Part shown: piece after piece, positions 1 through 6,461 of the stretch
Layout of the letters: every line of letters starts with the position of its first letter
Position numbering within the stretch: the first letter of the stretch is position 1
Source: Candidatus Dojkabacteria bacterium UBA2177
GTDB taxonomy: Bacteria > Patescibacteriota > Dojkabacteria > SC72
Assembly (NCBI GenBank): GCA_002328805.1
Contig: DCVX01000012.1
Span: 1 to 8,690 of the forward strand
Direction: 5' to 3'
Length of the DNA: 8,690 bases
The notes under the pieces: generated by a model
What the model saw: only the letters and a program-made list of their open reading frames with translations
What the model was told of the DNA's origin: nothing
The model's database searches: none
Made by a program: the position numbers and the translations under genes

Positions 1-788
1 CCATCTGTGTATTGCATTGCTACCTCAACTACAACATCTTCTTCTGTCTTATTAATGTAAAGAGGTTCCTCCCCTATTGTCTTGCTATCTATATTTAGGA
101 ATTGAACATAAGATTTAATTCCGTCTTCAAAATAGAGGTCATATCTTTTCTCATCTTCTTTGGTTTGGTCAATTACAGATATTCTTAACCCAGCAGTTAA
201 ATATGCATGCTGTCTACATTTCTTAACTATTGTGTCAAAGTCAAATTTGGTTTCAGAGAATATTGTTGGGTCTGGTGCAAATGTGTGTTCCGTTCCTGTT
301 TCTTTTGTATCCCCGATTCTTTTAACTGGAGCTACGGGAATTCCTCTCTGGTATCTTTGTGTATATATCCCTCCATCAAAGTGAACAGTTGTTTGCATCC
401 ACTCTGACAGGGCGTTTGTACACTTCATACCTACTCCGTGCAGTCCTCCAGAAACCTTGTAAGCACCTTTCTCAAACTTACCTCCTGCGTGAAGGTTAGT
501 CATTACCGTTTCTAATGTAGAAACTTTTGTCTCTGGGTGCTTATCTACTGGAATACCTCTACCATTATCTTTAACAGTAATGGAGCCATCTTTATTTAAG
601 ATGACCCAGATATTTTTACAGTATCCTGCAATAGCTTCATCTACAGAGTTGTCTAAAATCTCTGTGAAGATGTGGTGAAGACCATGCTTGTCAGTAGAAC
701 CGATATACATAGCTGGTCTTTTTCTTACCGCTTCTAAACCTTTTAAAACTTGGATATCTGAAACTTTGTATCCGGATTTTTCGGCCAT
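1..788 (-). CDS. gyrB: DNA gyrase subunit B, N-terminal part (3' end outside window)
   Basis: This is the ATPase subunit of type II topoisomerase, which supercoils DNA together with GyrA. Only 262 complete codons are present and the frame stays open at the left edge. The GHKL ATPase domain is clear: a start-proximal RKRPAMYIG at residues 22-30, the EILDNSVDEA motif at 43-52 (E43 the likely catalytic base, N47 the likely Mg ligand), DNGRGIP at 74-80, the ATP lid GGKF...KVSGGLHGVG at 102-120, and GTEHTFAPD at 165-173. The transducer domain begins after about residue 220. The lid is followed by MKCTNALS where most homologues have ASVVNALS. The start at 788 is the usual family start. It lies 71 bp downstream of the delta'-like gene on the same strand and has its own candidate promoter. 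ParE is the alternative; with the C-terminus missing it cannot be excluded, but GyrB is more likely. Confidence 0.93.
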   Translation of the reverse strand, partial: MAEKSGYKVSDIQVLKGLEAVRKRPAMYIGSTDKHGLHHIFTEILDNSVDEAIAGYCKNIWVILNKDGSITVKDNGRGIPVDKHPETKVSTLETVMTNLHAGGKFEKGAYKVSGGLHGVGMKCTNALSEWMQTTVHFDGGIYTQRYQRGIPVAPVKRIGDTKETGTEHTFAPDPTIFSETKFDFDTIVKKCRQHAYLTAGLRISVIDQTKEDEKRYDLYFEDGIKSYVQFLNIDSKTIGEEPLYINKTEEDVVVEVAMQYTD

Positions 789-834
789 ATTCTATCTAGG
801 GTTTGTAATTTAAATCTCGTACCTTGAACTTTAT

Positions 835-863
835 ATTTTACCTGTTTTTAGCCTAAATGTTAA
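835..863 (-). promoter_or_regulatory. Candidate sigma70-type promoter for gyrB
   Basis: On the minus strand there is TTAACA (863-858), a 17-base spacer, and TAAAAT (840-835). Each hexamer matches the consensus at five of six positions. The -35 overlaps the stop codon of the upstream delta'-like gene. Transcription would start near 828, giving a leader of about 40 bases before the gyrB ATG, with no Shine-Dalgarno sequence in it. The call rests on motif match and spacing only. Confidence 0.5.
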
Positions 864-1555
864 GTCTTAAGTTGCATAATCATGGCTTCCAGAGTGAGCT
901 TTCTATTGCAGTTTGAAGAGATTTTTTCTCTACTCCTCTCCACTACCTTGAGAAATTCTAGGTTCCTCTGGGAACTATCAATATTACCATTTTTTATATC
1001 TAATTCAAGTTGCTCTCTAAGAGCCTCCTCTAGGGCATTTATAAAGGCTAGAGAATGCTCTTTATTCTCCGAATACTTCTCAATTATATCGAATTGTTCT
1101 ATTGAAGATAGCTCGAAAAAGGTTCCCATGACATTTTCGACATCGCTCTTATCTTCAGGAATATTCCCCTCTTTCTCTTCTCGTCTCTTTGGGTAAAGAA
1201 TCACACCTCTAGATCTGATTGTTGGTAAGAGATTCTTTTCGTTGTCTACGCAGAGGATATATATGGATGTTTCAGAAGAGTCTTCAAGACTTTTTAGCAT
1301 TGAATTTTGTGCCTGATGAGTTAACTTTTGGGCATTTAGGATTATTCCTACCTGAATTTCTTCTTGGAAAGGTTTAAACCTCATGGACTGTTGTAGTTCT
1401 TTTACCTCTTCTATACCTATGGAATTCTTGTCTTCGGGATTTAATAAATGAATGTCTGGAGAATCAGAGATCTCTTTGCCAAACAACTGTATAAGAAGCC
1501 TTTTAAGCTCTTGCTTTTGTAGTAGTTCTTTTTTGTGGGCAATTATGTAAGTCAT
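860..1555 (-). CDS. holB: DNA polymerase III delta'-like clamp loader subunit, short form
   Basis: This is a HolB/DnaX-like AAA+ protein expected to act in the clamp loader that places the sliding clamp on DNA. Visible family marks, numbered from the chosen start, are SIGIEEVKELQ (45-55, matching the usual IGIDQIREL block), the LTHQAQNSMLKSLEDS helix (78-93) and LLPTIRSR (109-116), normally followed by Cys but here by Gly. The N-terminus goes straight from MTYIIAHKKELL to the IHLL/SIGIEEV region, so there is no Walker A loop, and the Walker B position reads ILNAQK without its acidic residues. It should therefore be a non-hydrolysing subunit. At 231 residues it is shorter than typical delta' (about 300-330). 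An upstream in-frame ATG at 1570 would add five residues; 1555 is preferred because an extended -10 (TGGTAGAAT) overlaps the upstream ATG. It precedes gyrB on the same strand. Confidence 0.82.
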   Translation of the reverse strand: MTYIIAHKKELLQKQELKRLLIQLFGKEISDSPDIHLLNPEDKNSIGIEEVKELQQSMRFKPFQEEIQVGIILNAQKLTHQAQNSMLKSLEDSSETSIYILCVDNEKNLLPTIRSRGVILYPKRREEKEGNIPEDKSDVENVMGTFFELSSIEQFDIIEKYSENKEHSLAFINALEEALREQLELDIKNGNIDSSQRNLEFLKVVERSREKISSNCNRKLTLEAMIMQLKT

Positions 1556-1560
1556 TCTAA

Positions 1561-1569
1561 ATTCTACCA
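1561..1569 (-). promoter_or_regulatory. Extended -10 promoter at the delta'-like gene start
   Basis: The minus strand reads TGGTAGAAT (1569-1561), an extended -10 (TGn plus TAGAAT), followed by five bases and then ATG at 1555. Transcription normally begins six to seven bases after the hexamer, which falls on the ATG, so the mRNA would be leaderless. No good -35 is visible, which suits an extended -10 promoter. This site decides the start choice for the gene. Confidence 0.5.
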
Positions 1570-1596
1570 TATCACATAAGATTAGTGTCTTGAGAA

Positions 1597-1613
1597 TTCC
1601 CAGATATTTCCCA
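1597..1613. repeat. Short direct repeat TTCCCA, 11-bp period, in divergent intergenic region
   Basis: TTCCCA occurs at 1597-1602 and 1608-1613, one helical turn apart, just upstream of the candidate pilB -35 and between the two divergent promoters. The placement would suit an activator or repressor site, but six-base repeats arise easily by chance. Confidence 0.25.
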
Positions 1614-1617
1614 ATAG

Positions 1618-1646
1618 TTGACTATCATTTGCGATTGCCTTAAACT
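1618..1646 (+). promoter_or_regulatory. Candidate sigma70-type promoter for the pilB-pilT-pilC cluster
   Basis: TTGACT (1618-1623), a 17-base spacer and TAAACT (1641-1646) match the consensus at five and four of six positions. Transcription would start near 1653, leaving a leader of about 27 bases. The purine run GGAGAG lies near the proposed +1, about 27 bases from the ATG and too far to act as a Shine-Dalgarno. A second possibility is TATTAA at 1665-1670, nine bases before the ATG, which would give an almost leaderless mRNA as seen at other genes here. Confidence 0.45.
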
Positions 1647-1679
1647 GGAGAGAGATAATATTTGTATTAAATCTGCCCA

Positions 1680-3485
1680 ATGGCTGCTGCAACTTCACTA
1701 CTAAGGCATCTCCAAAATGTAGGGTTAATCAGTGACAACGATGTTAGCAAAGTCGTTCTAGAGAAAAGTCGCACACAAAAATCTGATGAGGCTGTCCTTC
1801 TTGAATTGGGATTGGTTACGGAGAAGGATATTGCTAAGAGCAAGTCGGAAATTTTCGGAATTCCCTTTGTCGACCTAGGTGAGGTAGATATTTCTGAGAG
1901 TGTTTTGGCAGAGGTTAATGTGGAGAGTTTGAGCAAGTACAGGGCTATTCCTTTTGAGAAGGGTAAGGACTTTGTAAAGATTGCAATGCAGGACCCTTTT
2001 GATGTTCAAGCTACGCAGGCTTTACAGAGAAGGTATCCCCCAGGGACTAGGATACAGGTATATATCACTACTAGTGAGGCGATAAATACTATTTTAGATA
2101 GAAGAGTTGGGGATGTTATGAGTTCTGAAGTCTCAGAAGCTCTTGAAGATGTTGAAGTTCCTGTTACAGAGATAAGTGAGGACCCTAATCTTTTTTCTAG
2201 TACTGATTTATCCTCTGCTCCTGTTGCGAGAATTGTTAATTCAATGTTGCAGTATGCGGTCACCGCAAAGGCATCAGATATTCATATCGAACCTTTGGAC
2301 AAGAGGGTTAGGGTCAGGTTTAGAATTCATGGTGTTATGACGGAAAGGCTTACTTTGCCAAAGAATCTTGCTCCTGCAGTCGTTTCTAGAATTAAAATCC
2401 TATCTAATCTTAAGATAGATGAGAGAAGATTGCCACAAGACGGGAGATTCCCTATTAAAATAGATGATACTAGAATAGACTTGCGTGTTTCTGTTATGCC
2501 TACAATTCATGGAGAGAAAGTTGTTATGAGGCTTTTGGAATCAGAGTCTGGTGATATAACTTTAGAAACTACTGGATTGAGGGGTAATGCTTATAAGGTT
2601 TTCGTGGATGCTTTAAGTGTCACAAATGGAATCTCTCTAGTTACTGGTCCTACTGGTAGTGGTAAAACTAGAACTTTAGCTTCTTCCCTTATTAAGATTA
2701 ATGACCCTAAAGTAAACATTATTTCTCTTGAAAACCCTGTAGAGATTAGAATCTCTGGTGTGACTCAGATACAGATTAACCCAGATATCGGTCTTACATT
2801 TGCCAATGGTTTAAGATCTGTTTTGAGACAGGACCCTGACATAATAATGGTTGGAGAGATTAGAGATGAAGAAACAGCACAGCTGGCAGTGCAGGCCTCT
2901 CTTACTGGTCACTTGGTATTATCTACTCTACACACGAATAGTGCTGCTGCAGCTATACCAAGGCTTCTAGATATGGGTGTTGAATCTTATTTATTAGCAT
3001 CTACTTTGCGTTGTATTGTTGCTCAGAGATTACCAAGGAGGGTTTGTAAGGATTGTATGGAAGCCTACCCTGCTCCTCCAGAAGTGGTTAAGAATATTAA
3101 AGAGGTTCTTGCGGGGAAACAGGAGTTTGATATCGTTTCTTATCTGCGAAGAGTCTATGCTTCGAAGGAAGCAAGTTCCAATGGAGATCCGATAACTATG
3201 AGGCCACCAGAGGTAGGTCCTGATGGGGAACCACTTATTTATCTTTACAGAGGAACTGGCTGTGACAGGTGTGGAGGCACGGGTTACTCTGGCAGAATTG
3301 GTATTTTTGAAGTTCTAGATGTGTCAGAAAAAATAAGTAGAATGATTATGGATAATGTCTCTGCAGATGAAATAAAGAATGTTGCCGTTGAGGAGGGGAT
3401 GTTAACAATGCTTCAAGATGGCTATTTGAAGGCCCTAGAAGGGATAACTACATTAGAAGAAGTTCTAAGGGTTTCAAAAGAATAA
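1680..3485 (+). CDS. pilB: Type IV pilus assembly ATPase PilB
   Basis: A cytoplasmic hexameric GspE/PilB-family ATPase that powers pilus extension through the PilC platform. The 601 residues show the family order. An N-terminal T2SSE_N/MshEN-like domain (about 1-140) contains LLELGLVTEKD. The N2 domain (about 178-290) has SDIHIEP at 199-205 and RLPQDGRF at 250-257. The ATPase core has Walker A GPTGSGKT (323-330), Walker B region RQDPDIIMVGEIRDEETA (383-400) and His box TGHLVLSTLHTN (409-420). A zinc-type tetracysteine pair lies at C456/C459 and C528/C531. Length and start are normal for PilB. Two deviations stand out: the Asp box reads ENPVE (351-355) rather than EDPVE, and Walker A continues RT instead of TT. 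The segment between the two CxxC pairs is long at 68 residues. GspE is the main alternative, but the neighbouring pilT favours a pilus. It lies 22 bp before pilT. Confidence 0.95.
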   Translation: MAAATSLLRHLQNVGLISDNDVSKVVLEKSRTQKSDEAVLLELGLVTEKDIAKSKSEIFGIPFVDLGEVDISESVLAEVNVESLSKYRAIPFEKGKDFVKIAMQDPFDVQATQALQRRYPPGTRIQVYITTSEAINTILDRRVGDVMSSEVSEALEDVEVPVTEISEDPNLFSSTDLSSAPVARIVNSMLQYAVTAKASDIHIEPLDKRVRVRFRIHGVMTERLTLPKNLAPAVVSRIKILSNLKIDERRLPQDGRFPIKIDDTRIDLRVSVMPTIHGEKVVMRLLESESGDITLETTGLRGNAYKVFVDALSVTNGISLVTGPTGSGKTRTLASSLIKINDPKVNIISLENPVEIRISGVTQIQINPDIGLTFANGLRSVLRQDPDIIMVGEIRDEETAQLAVQASLTGHLVLSTLHTNSAAAAIPRLLDMGVESYLLASTLRCIVAQRLPRRVCKDCMEAYPAPPEVVKNIKEVLAGKQEFDIVSYLRRVYASKEASSNGDPITMRPPEVGPDGEPLIYLYRGTGCDRCGGTGYSGRIGIFEVLDVSEKISRMIMDNVSADEIKNVAVEEGMLTMLQDGYLKALEGITTLEEVLRVSKE

Positions 3486-3490
3486 ATTTT

Positions 3491-3499
3491 TGGTATTAT
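3491..3499 (+). promoter_or_regulatory. Extended -10 promoter at the pilT start
   Basis: TGGTATTAT (3491-3499), an extended -10 with five of six matches in the hexamer, lies eight bases before the pilT ATG, in the 22-bp pilB-pilT gap. Initiation seven bases downstream would leave a leader of about two bases. It would give pilT an independent leaderless transcript in addition to readthrough from pilB. No clear -35 is visible. Confidence 0.5.
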
Positions 3500-3507
3500 A
3501 AATATAT

Positions 3508-5172
3508 ATGGATCAAAATACTGCCCCAAAAAACAATCAACAGTTTTCTTACCCAGACTTTAGTTCAAATAGTAGTCCAGCAGATGGAGCCTCAAGCTCT
3601 CCTACTCCAGTAACTTCTGGTAGCCAACAAGATGACGATAAGAAAGTAGAAGAACTTAGAAAGAATTTAGACCAATTAGTTCAAGAGAATTCTCAACCAG
3701 TTTCAAATACTCAAGTTACAGAAATTGATGTGGCAACTACCCCCCAACCTACTGAGGAATTTACTCCTCCCCCACTTCCTGAAACAGAAGAGGGTGTTTT
3801 GGAATCAGGTGATATGTATGTTCAAAAGCCAACACCTTTGCCTGGGAAAGAACAGAGGCTTACTCCCGATCAAACAGCTCAAGTGGATCCAGTTGTTCCA
3901 GTACCAACAGGGGAGGGTTTTGACCCTCTTCCTTCTGACTTGCCAAAATTTAGCGAGACCTTGGATAAAATAATGCCAAGTGTAGAAGAGAAAGCTAGAG
4001 ACTCGAAAGAGAAAGGACAGAGAGCACAACGGGATGCCGCACAGAAGCAAAGGGATATAGAGGACCAGCGCAATCAAGGAGGAATTCAGATGACGACAGG
4101 TACTCATGGCGAATTGGCAATGCACCAATTGCTATCAGAGGCTGTTAACAGAAATGCTTCTGATTTACATCTAGCTGTTGGTTATCCCCCCATATTAAGA
4201 ATAGATGGAGAGTTAATCAATCTGGATGAAAACTTATTAAATCCAGAAGATACAGAGAGATTAATATATTCGATATTGAATGATGAAAAAAAAGAACTTC
4301 TAGAGGTAAATAGAGAAATAGACTTTGCATACACTTATGAGGGGGCGATGAATGCAAGGTTTAGAATAAATGCTTATTATGCTATGAAGAATCTTTCAGC
4401 AGCATTGAGGTTAATTCCTTCTCGAATAAAAACAATAGAAGAATTAATGTTGCCACAGATATACAACCAGTTCGCGAAATTAAAGCAGGGCTTAATACTT
4501 GTTACTGGACCAACAGGTCATGGTAAAAGTACAACAATAGCAGCAATTCTAGAGGCAATAAATAGGACTAGGTTTTGTCATATAGTTACAATTGAGGATC
4601 CAATCGAATATGTCTTTGAAGGGAAGAAGGCTTTAATTGACCAGAGAGAGATGAATGATGATACTCACTCTTGGGATATAGCCTTGCGAAGTGCATTAAG
4701 ACAGGATCCAGATGTTATTCTGGTTGGGGAGATGAGAGATTTTGAGACTATTGCTTCTGCTATTACTTTAGCAGAAACAGGTCACTTAGTATTTGCTACC
4801 CTTCATACTAATAGTGCATCTCAGACCCTTGACAGAATAATTGATGTGTTCCCAGAAAACCAACAACAGCAAGTTAGAACACAAGTTGCAAACACTCTGG
4901 AGGCTGTGATTGCTCAGAGACTTGTTCCTATGGATTCTGGTGGTAGAAGGGCCGTCTCCGAAGTTATGTTAAATAATTCTGCGGTGAGTAATATGATTAG
5001 AGAGGGGAAGATGCACCAGGTAGATAATGTAATTAGAACGAGTTCTGACATAGGAATGATTTATCTCGAAAAATCTCTGGTGAATCTAGTTAGGGAGGGT
5101 GTAATTTCTGTCCAAAGGGCTCAGGAATATGCAGTACACCCAGAGGAAGTTTTAAGATTATTAAAGAATTAA
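3508..5172 (+). CDS. pilT: Type IV pilus retraction ATPase PilT with long disordered N-terminal extension
   Basis: A cytoplasmic PilT-family hexameric ATPase that depolymerises the pilus for twitching and DNA uptake. The catalytic part starts near residue 198: NRNASDLHLAVGYPPILRIDG (N-terminal PAS-like domain, 214-234), Walker A GPTGHGKST (334-342), Asp box TIEDPIEY (361-368), Walker B LRQDPDVILVGEMRD (397-411), His box TGHLVFATLHTNSA (424-437) and the PilT-type C-terminal block IREGKMHQVDNVI (497-509). Residues 1-197 precede this core and are rich in Pro, Ser, Thr, Gln and acidic residues, ending in a charged, probably helical stretch (158-190); PilT is usually about 340-380 residues long, so 554 is unusual. 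An internal ATG at 4090 would give an ordinary-length protein, but the frame is open from 3508 and a promoter-like motif sits just before that ATG, so the long form is preferred. No zinc tetracysteine is present, which fits PilT rather than PilB. Confidence 0.94.
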   Translation: MDQNTAPKNNQQFSYPDFSSNSSPADGASSSPTPVTSGSQQDDDKKVEELRKNLDQLVQENSQPVSNTQVTEIDVATTPQPTEEFTPPPLPETEEGVLESGDMYVQKPTPLPGKEQRLTPDQTAQVDPVVPVPTGEGFDPLPSDLPKFSETLDKIMPSVEEKARDSKEKGQRAQRDAAQKQRDIEDQRNQGGIQMTTGTHGELAMHQLLSEAVNRNASDLHLAVGYPPILRIDGELINLDENLLNPEDTERLIYSILNDEKKELLEVNREIDFAYTYEGAMNARFRINAYYAMKNLSAALRLIPSRIKTIEELMLPQIYNQFAKLKQGLILVTGPTGHGKSTTIAAILEAINRTRFCHIVTIEDPIEYVFEGKKALIDQREMNDDTHSWDIALRSALRQDPDVILVGEMRDFETIASAITLAETGHLVFATLHTNSASQTLDRIIDVFPENQQQQVRTQVANTLEAVIAQRLVPMDSGGRRAVSEVMLNNSAVSNMIREGKMHQVDNVIRTSSDIGMIYLEKSLVNLVREGVISVQRAQEYAVHPEEVLRLLKN

Positions 5173-5176
5173 TAAT

Positions 5177-6388
5177 ATGAAGAAATTCAAGTATTCAGCA
5201 AGAGATGCTAAAGGGCAGCCTGTAACGGGAGAAGTCGAGGCAAAAGATCCACAAGCAGTTGCAGATATACTACATGACAGAGGATTACTAGTTGTCTCAG
5301 TTAAAGAAGCTACAGGCTTTAGCCTAGAGAGGCTTAATGAAATAAATATTGGTGGTGTCCCCATGAAAGAAAAGGTAGTTTTCATGAGGCAAATGGCAAC
5401 TATGGTTGGAGCAGGTTTACCACTTTCTCGCTCATTGGAGATTATGACTCAACAGGTAGCTAATCCTCAGTTTAAGAAGGTTTTGAAGAATGTTTTGGAT
5501 TCTGTTCAATCAGGTAAAACATTGGCAGACTCTTTCAGGGCGGAAGAAGAAGTTTTTGACAATATAACAGTTAACTTAATTGAAGCGGGGGAAGAGAGTG
5601 GCAACTTAGATATTGTTCTAGAAAAGCTGGCAACTGAGTTAGAAGAAAAGGATGACCTAGCAGGCAAAATAAAGTCTGCGATGATATATCCAGCCATTAT
5701 TCTCGTAATTATTGCTGCTGTTATTTTGCTTATGATGTTTGTTCTTGTTCCCGCGATGGCGGATATTTATAATGATTTTGATGCAGAGTTGCCATTTATA
5801 ACTACGGCCCTCATGAGTATGAGTGATTTCGTTATTAATTACTGGTGGGCACTTCTCGTGGGAGCTCTAGTACTCTTTATAGGAGGGAAATTTTACCTTG
5901 ATTCTCCAGGAGGAAAAAGAACTTTCGACAAACTTGTCCTTAAGATCCCGGTTGTTGGTGATATAGTTGCTAAGATGCAGATTTCTCAGTTTACTAGAAT
6001 CCTTTCATTACTCTTAGGGAGTGGTTTGTCAATTATTAAAGCAATTGAACTTACGGCAGACTCTTTAAGTAATTCTATGTTTAGGGAGACATTGATGGAA
6101 GCAAAAAATGAAGTAGAGAAGGGAGGTCCTTTAGCAATCCCAATAGCTAGGAGTGAATATTATCCACTACTCGTTAGTAGTATGGTTGCGGTAGGTGAAG
6201 AGACGGGAGAGATGGATACTGTTTTAGCGAAGGTGGCTGAGTATTATAAGAATGAGGTAGATACTGCTACCGAAAACTTATCTACTATTCTTGAACCAGT
6301 ATTTCTTGTGGTCATGGGTGTGGCAATTGGTTTTATAGCCTTAGGTGTATATATGCCTATGTTCCAATTGTCTGCTGTTATGGGTTAG
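5177..6388 (+). CDS. pilC: Type IV pilus inner-membrane platform protein PilC
   Basis: A polytopic membrane protein of the PilC/GspF family that couples the ATPases to pilin insertion and removal. The 403 residues have the normal family length and arrangement: a short N-terminal cytoplasmic part (KYSARDAKGQPVTGEV), a first T2SSF domain (about 65-190) containing AGEESGNLD (137-145), a transmembrane segment at about 171-193, a second at about 219-237, a second T2SSF domain (about 268-390) with the matching VGEETGEMD (339-347), and a final transmembrane segment at about 373-395. The start lies four bases after the pilT stop, so it is likely co-transcribed and perhaps translationally coupled; no Shine-Dalgarno is visible. 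It ends in TAG, the only non-TAA stop among the complete genes here. Identity is firm. Confidence 0.95.
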   Translation: MKKFKYSARDAKGQPVTGEVEAKDPQAVADILHDRGLLVVSVKEATGFSLERLNEINIGGVPMKEKVVFMRQMATMVGAGLPLSRSLEIMTQQVANPQFKKVLKNVLDSVQSGKTLADSFRAEEEVFDNITVNLIEAGEESGNLDIVLEKLATELEEKDDLAGKIKSAMIYPAIILVIIAAVILLMMFVLVPAMADIYNDFDAELPFITTALMSMSDFVINYWWALLVGALVLFIGGKFYLDSPGGKRTFDKLVLKIPVVGDIVAKMQISQFTRILSLLLGSGLSIIKAIELTADSLSNSMFRETLMEAKNEVEKGGPLAIPIARSEYYPLLVSSMVAVGEETGEMDTVLAKVAEYYKNEVDTATENLSTILEPVFLVVMGVAIGFIALGVYMPMFQLSAVMG

Positions 6389-6404
6389 GCTCTTGACATA
6401 ACGG
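6375..6404 (+). repeat. Inverted repeat across the pilC stop, possible weak terminator
   Basis: CTGTTATG (6375-6382) pairs with CATAACGG (6397-6404), one G-T wobble included, around a 14-base loop, followed by TTTCTTTT. It could be a weak terminator for the pilB-pilT-pilC transcript, but the stem is AT-rich, the loop large and the T run interrupted. It overlaps the candidate -35 of the next promoter. Confidence 0.25.
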
Positions 6405-6421
6405 TTTCTTTTGTGTAACTT
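6393..6421 (+). promoter_or_regulatory. Candidate promoter for the prepilin gene
   Basis: A perfect TTGACA (6393-6398) is followed, after exactly 17 bases, by TAACTT (6416-6421), which keeps the key first, second and sixth bases of the -10. Transcription would start near 6428 and leave a leader of about 34 bases before the ATG at 6462, unlike the leaderless starts elsewhere in the window. The 3' edge of the -10 overlaps a palindrome at 6420-6435. A separate promoter would allow the pilin to be expressed apart from the motor genes. Confidence 0.5.
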
Positions 6422-6435
6422 GTATACATATACAA
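6420..6435. promoter_or_regulatory. Palindrome at the prepilin promoter, possible operator
   Basis: TTGTATACATATACAA consists of two perfect 7-base arms (TTGTATA and TATACAA) around CA. It covers the end of the -10 and the expected transcription start of the prepilin gene, where a dimeric regulator would block or modulate initiation. AT-rich palindromes are common by chance, so the function is inferred from position only. Confidence 0.35.
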
Positions 6436-6461
6436 AAATAAATTTTTAAACTGTCTAATTT

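Noticed and set aside
160..407. Small plus-strand open frames over the gyrB region
   Set aside because: They lie antisense to clear GyrB coding sequence, have no family features and no upstream signals.
882..1196. Open frame of 104 codons antisense to the delta'-like gene
   Set aside because: The minus-strand protein has recognisable clamp-loader motifs; the plus-strand frame is Ser/Phe-rich shadow sequence.
3725..4128. Alternative frames on both strands inside the PilT N-terminal extension
   Set aside because: I considered whether the disordered extension might be a separate gene. The pilT frame is continuous from a promoter-adjacent ATG into the core, and the other frames have no domain signals.
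1680..6388. Type II secretion system (gspE/gspF) instead of a pilus
   Set aside because: A dedicated PilT retraction ATPase with its C-terminal block, and no GspC, GspD or GspL-M genes here, favour a type IV pilus.
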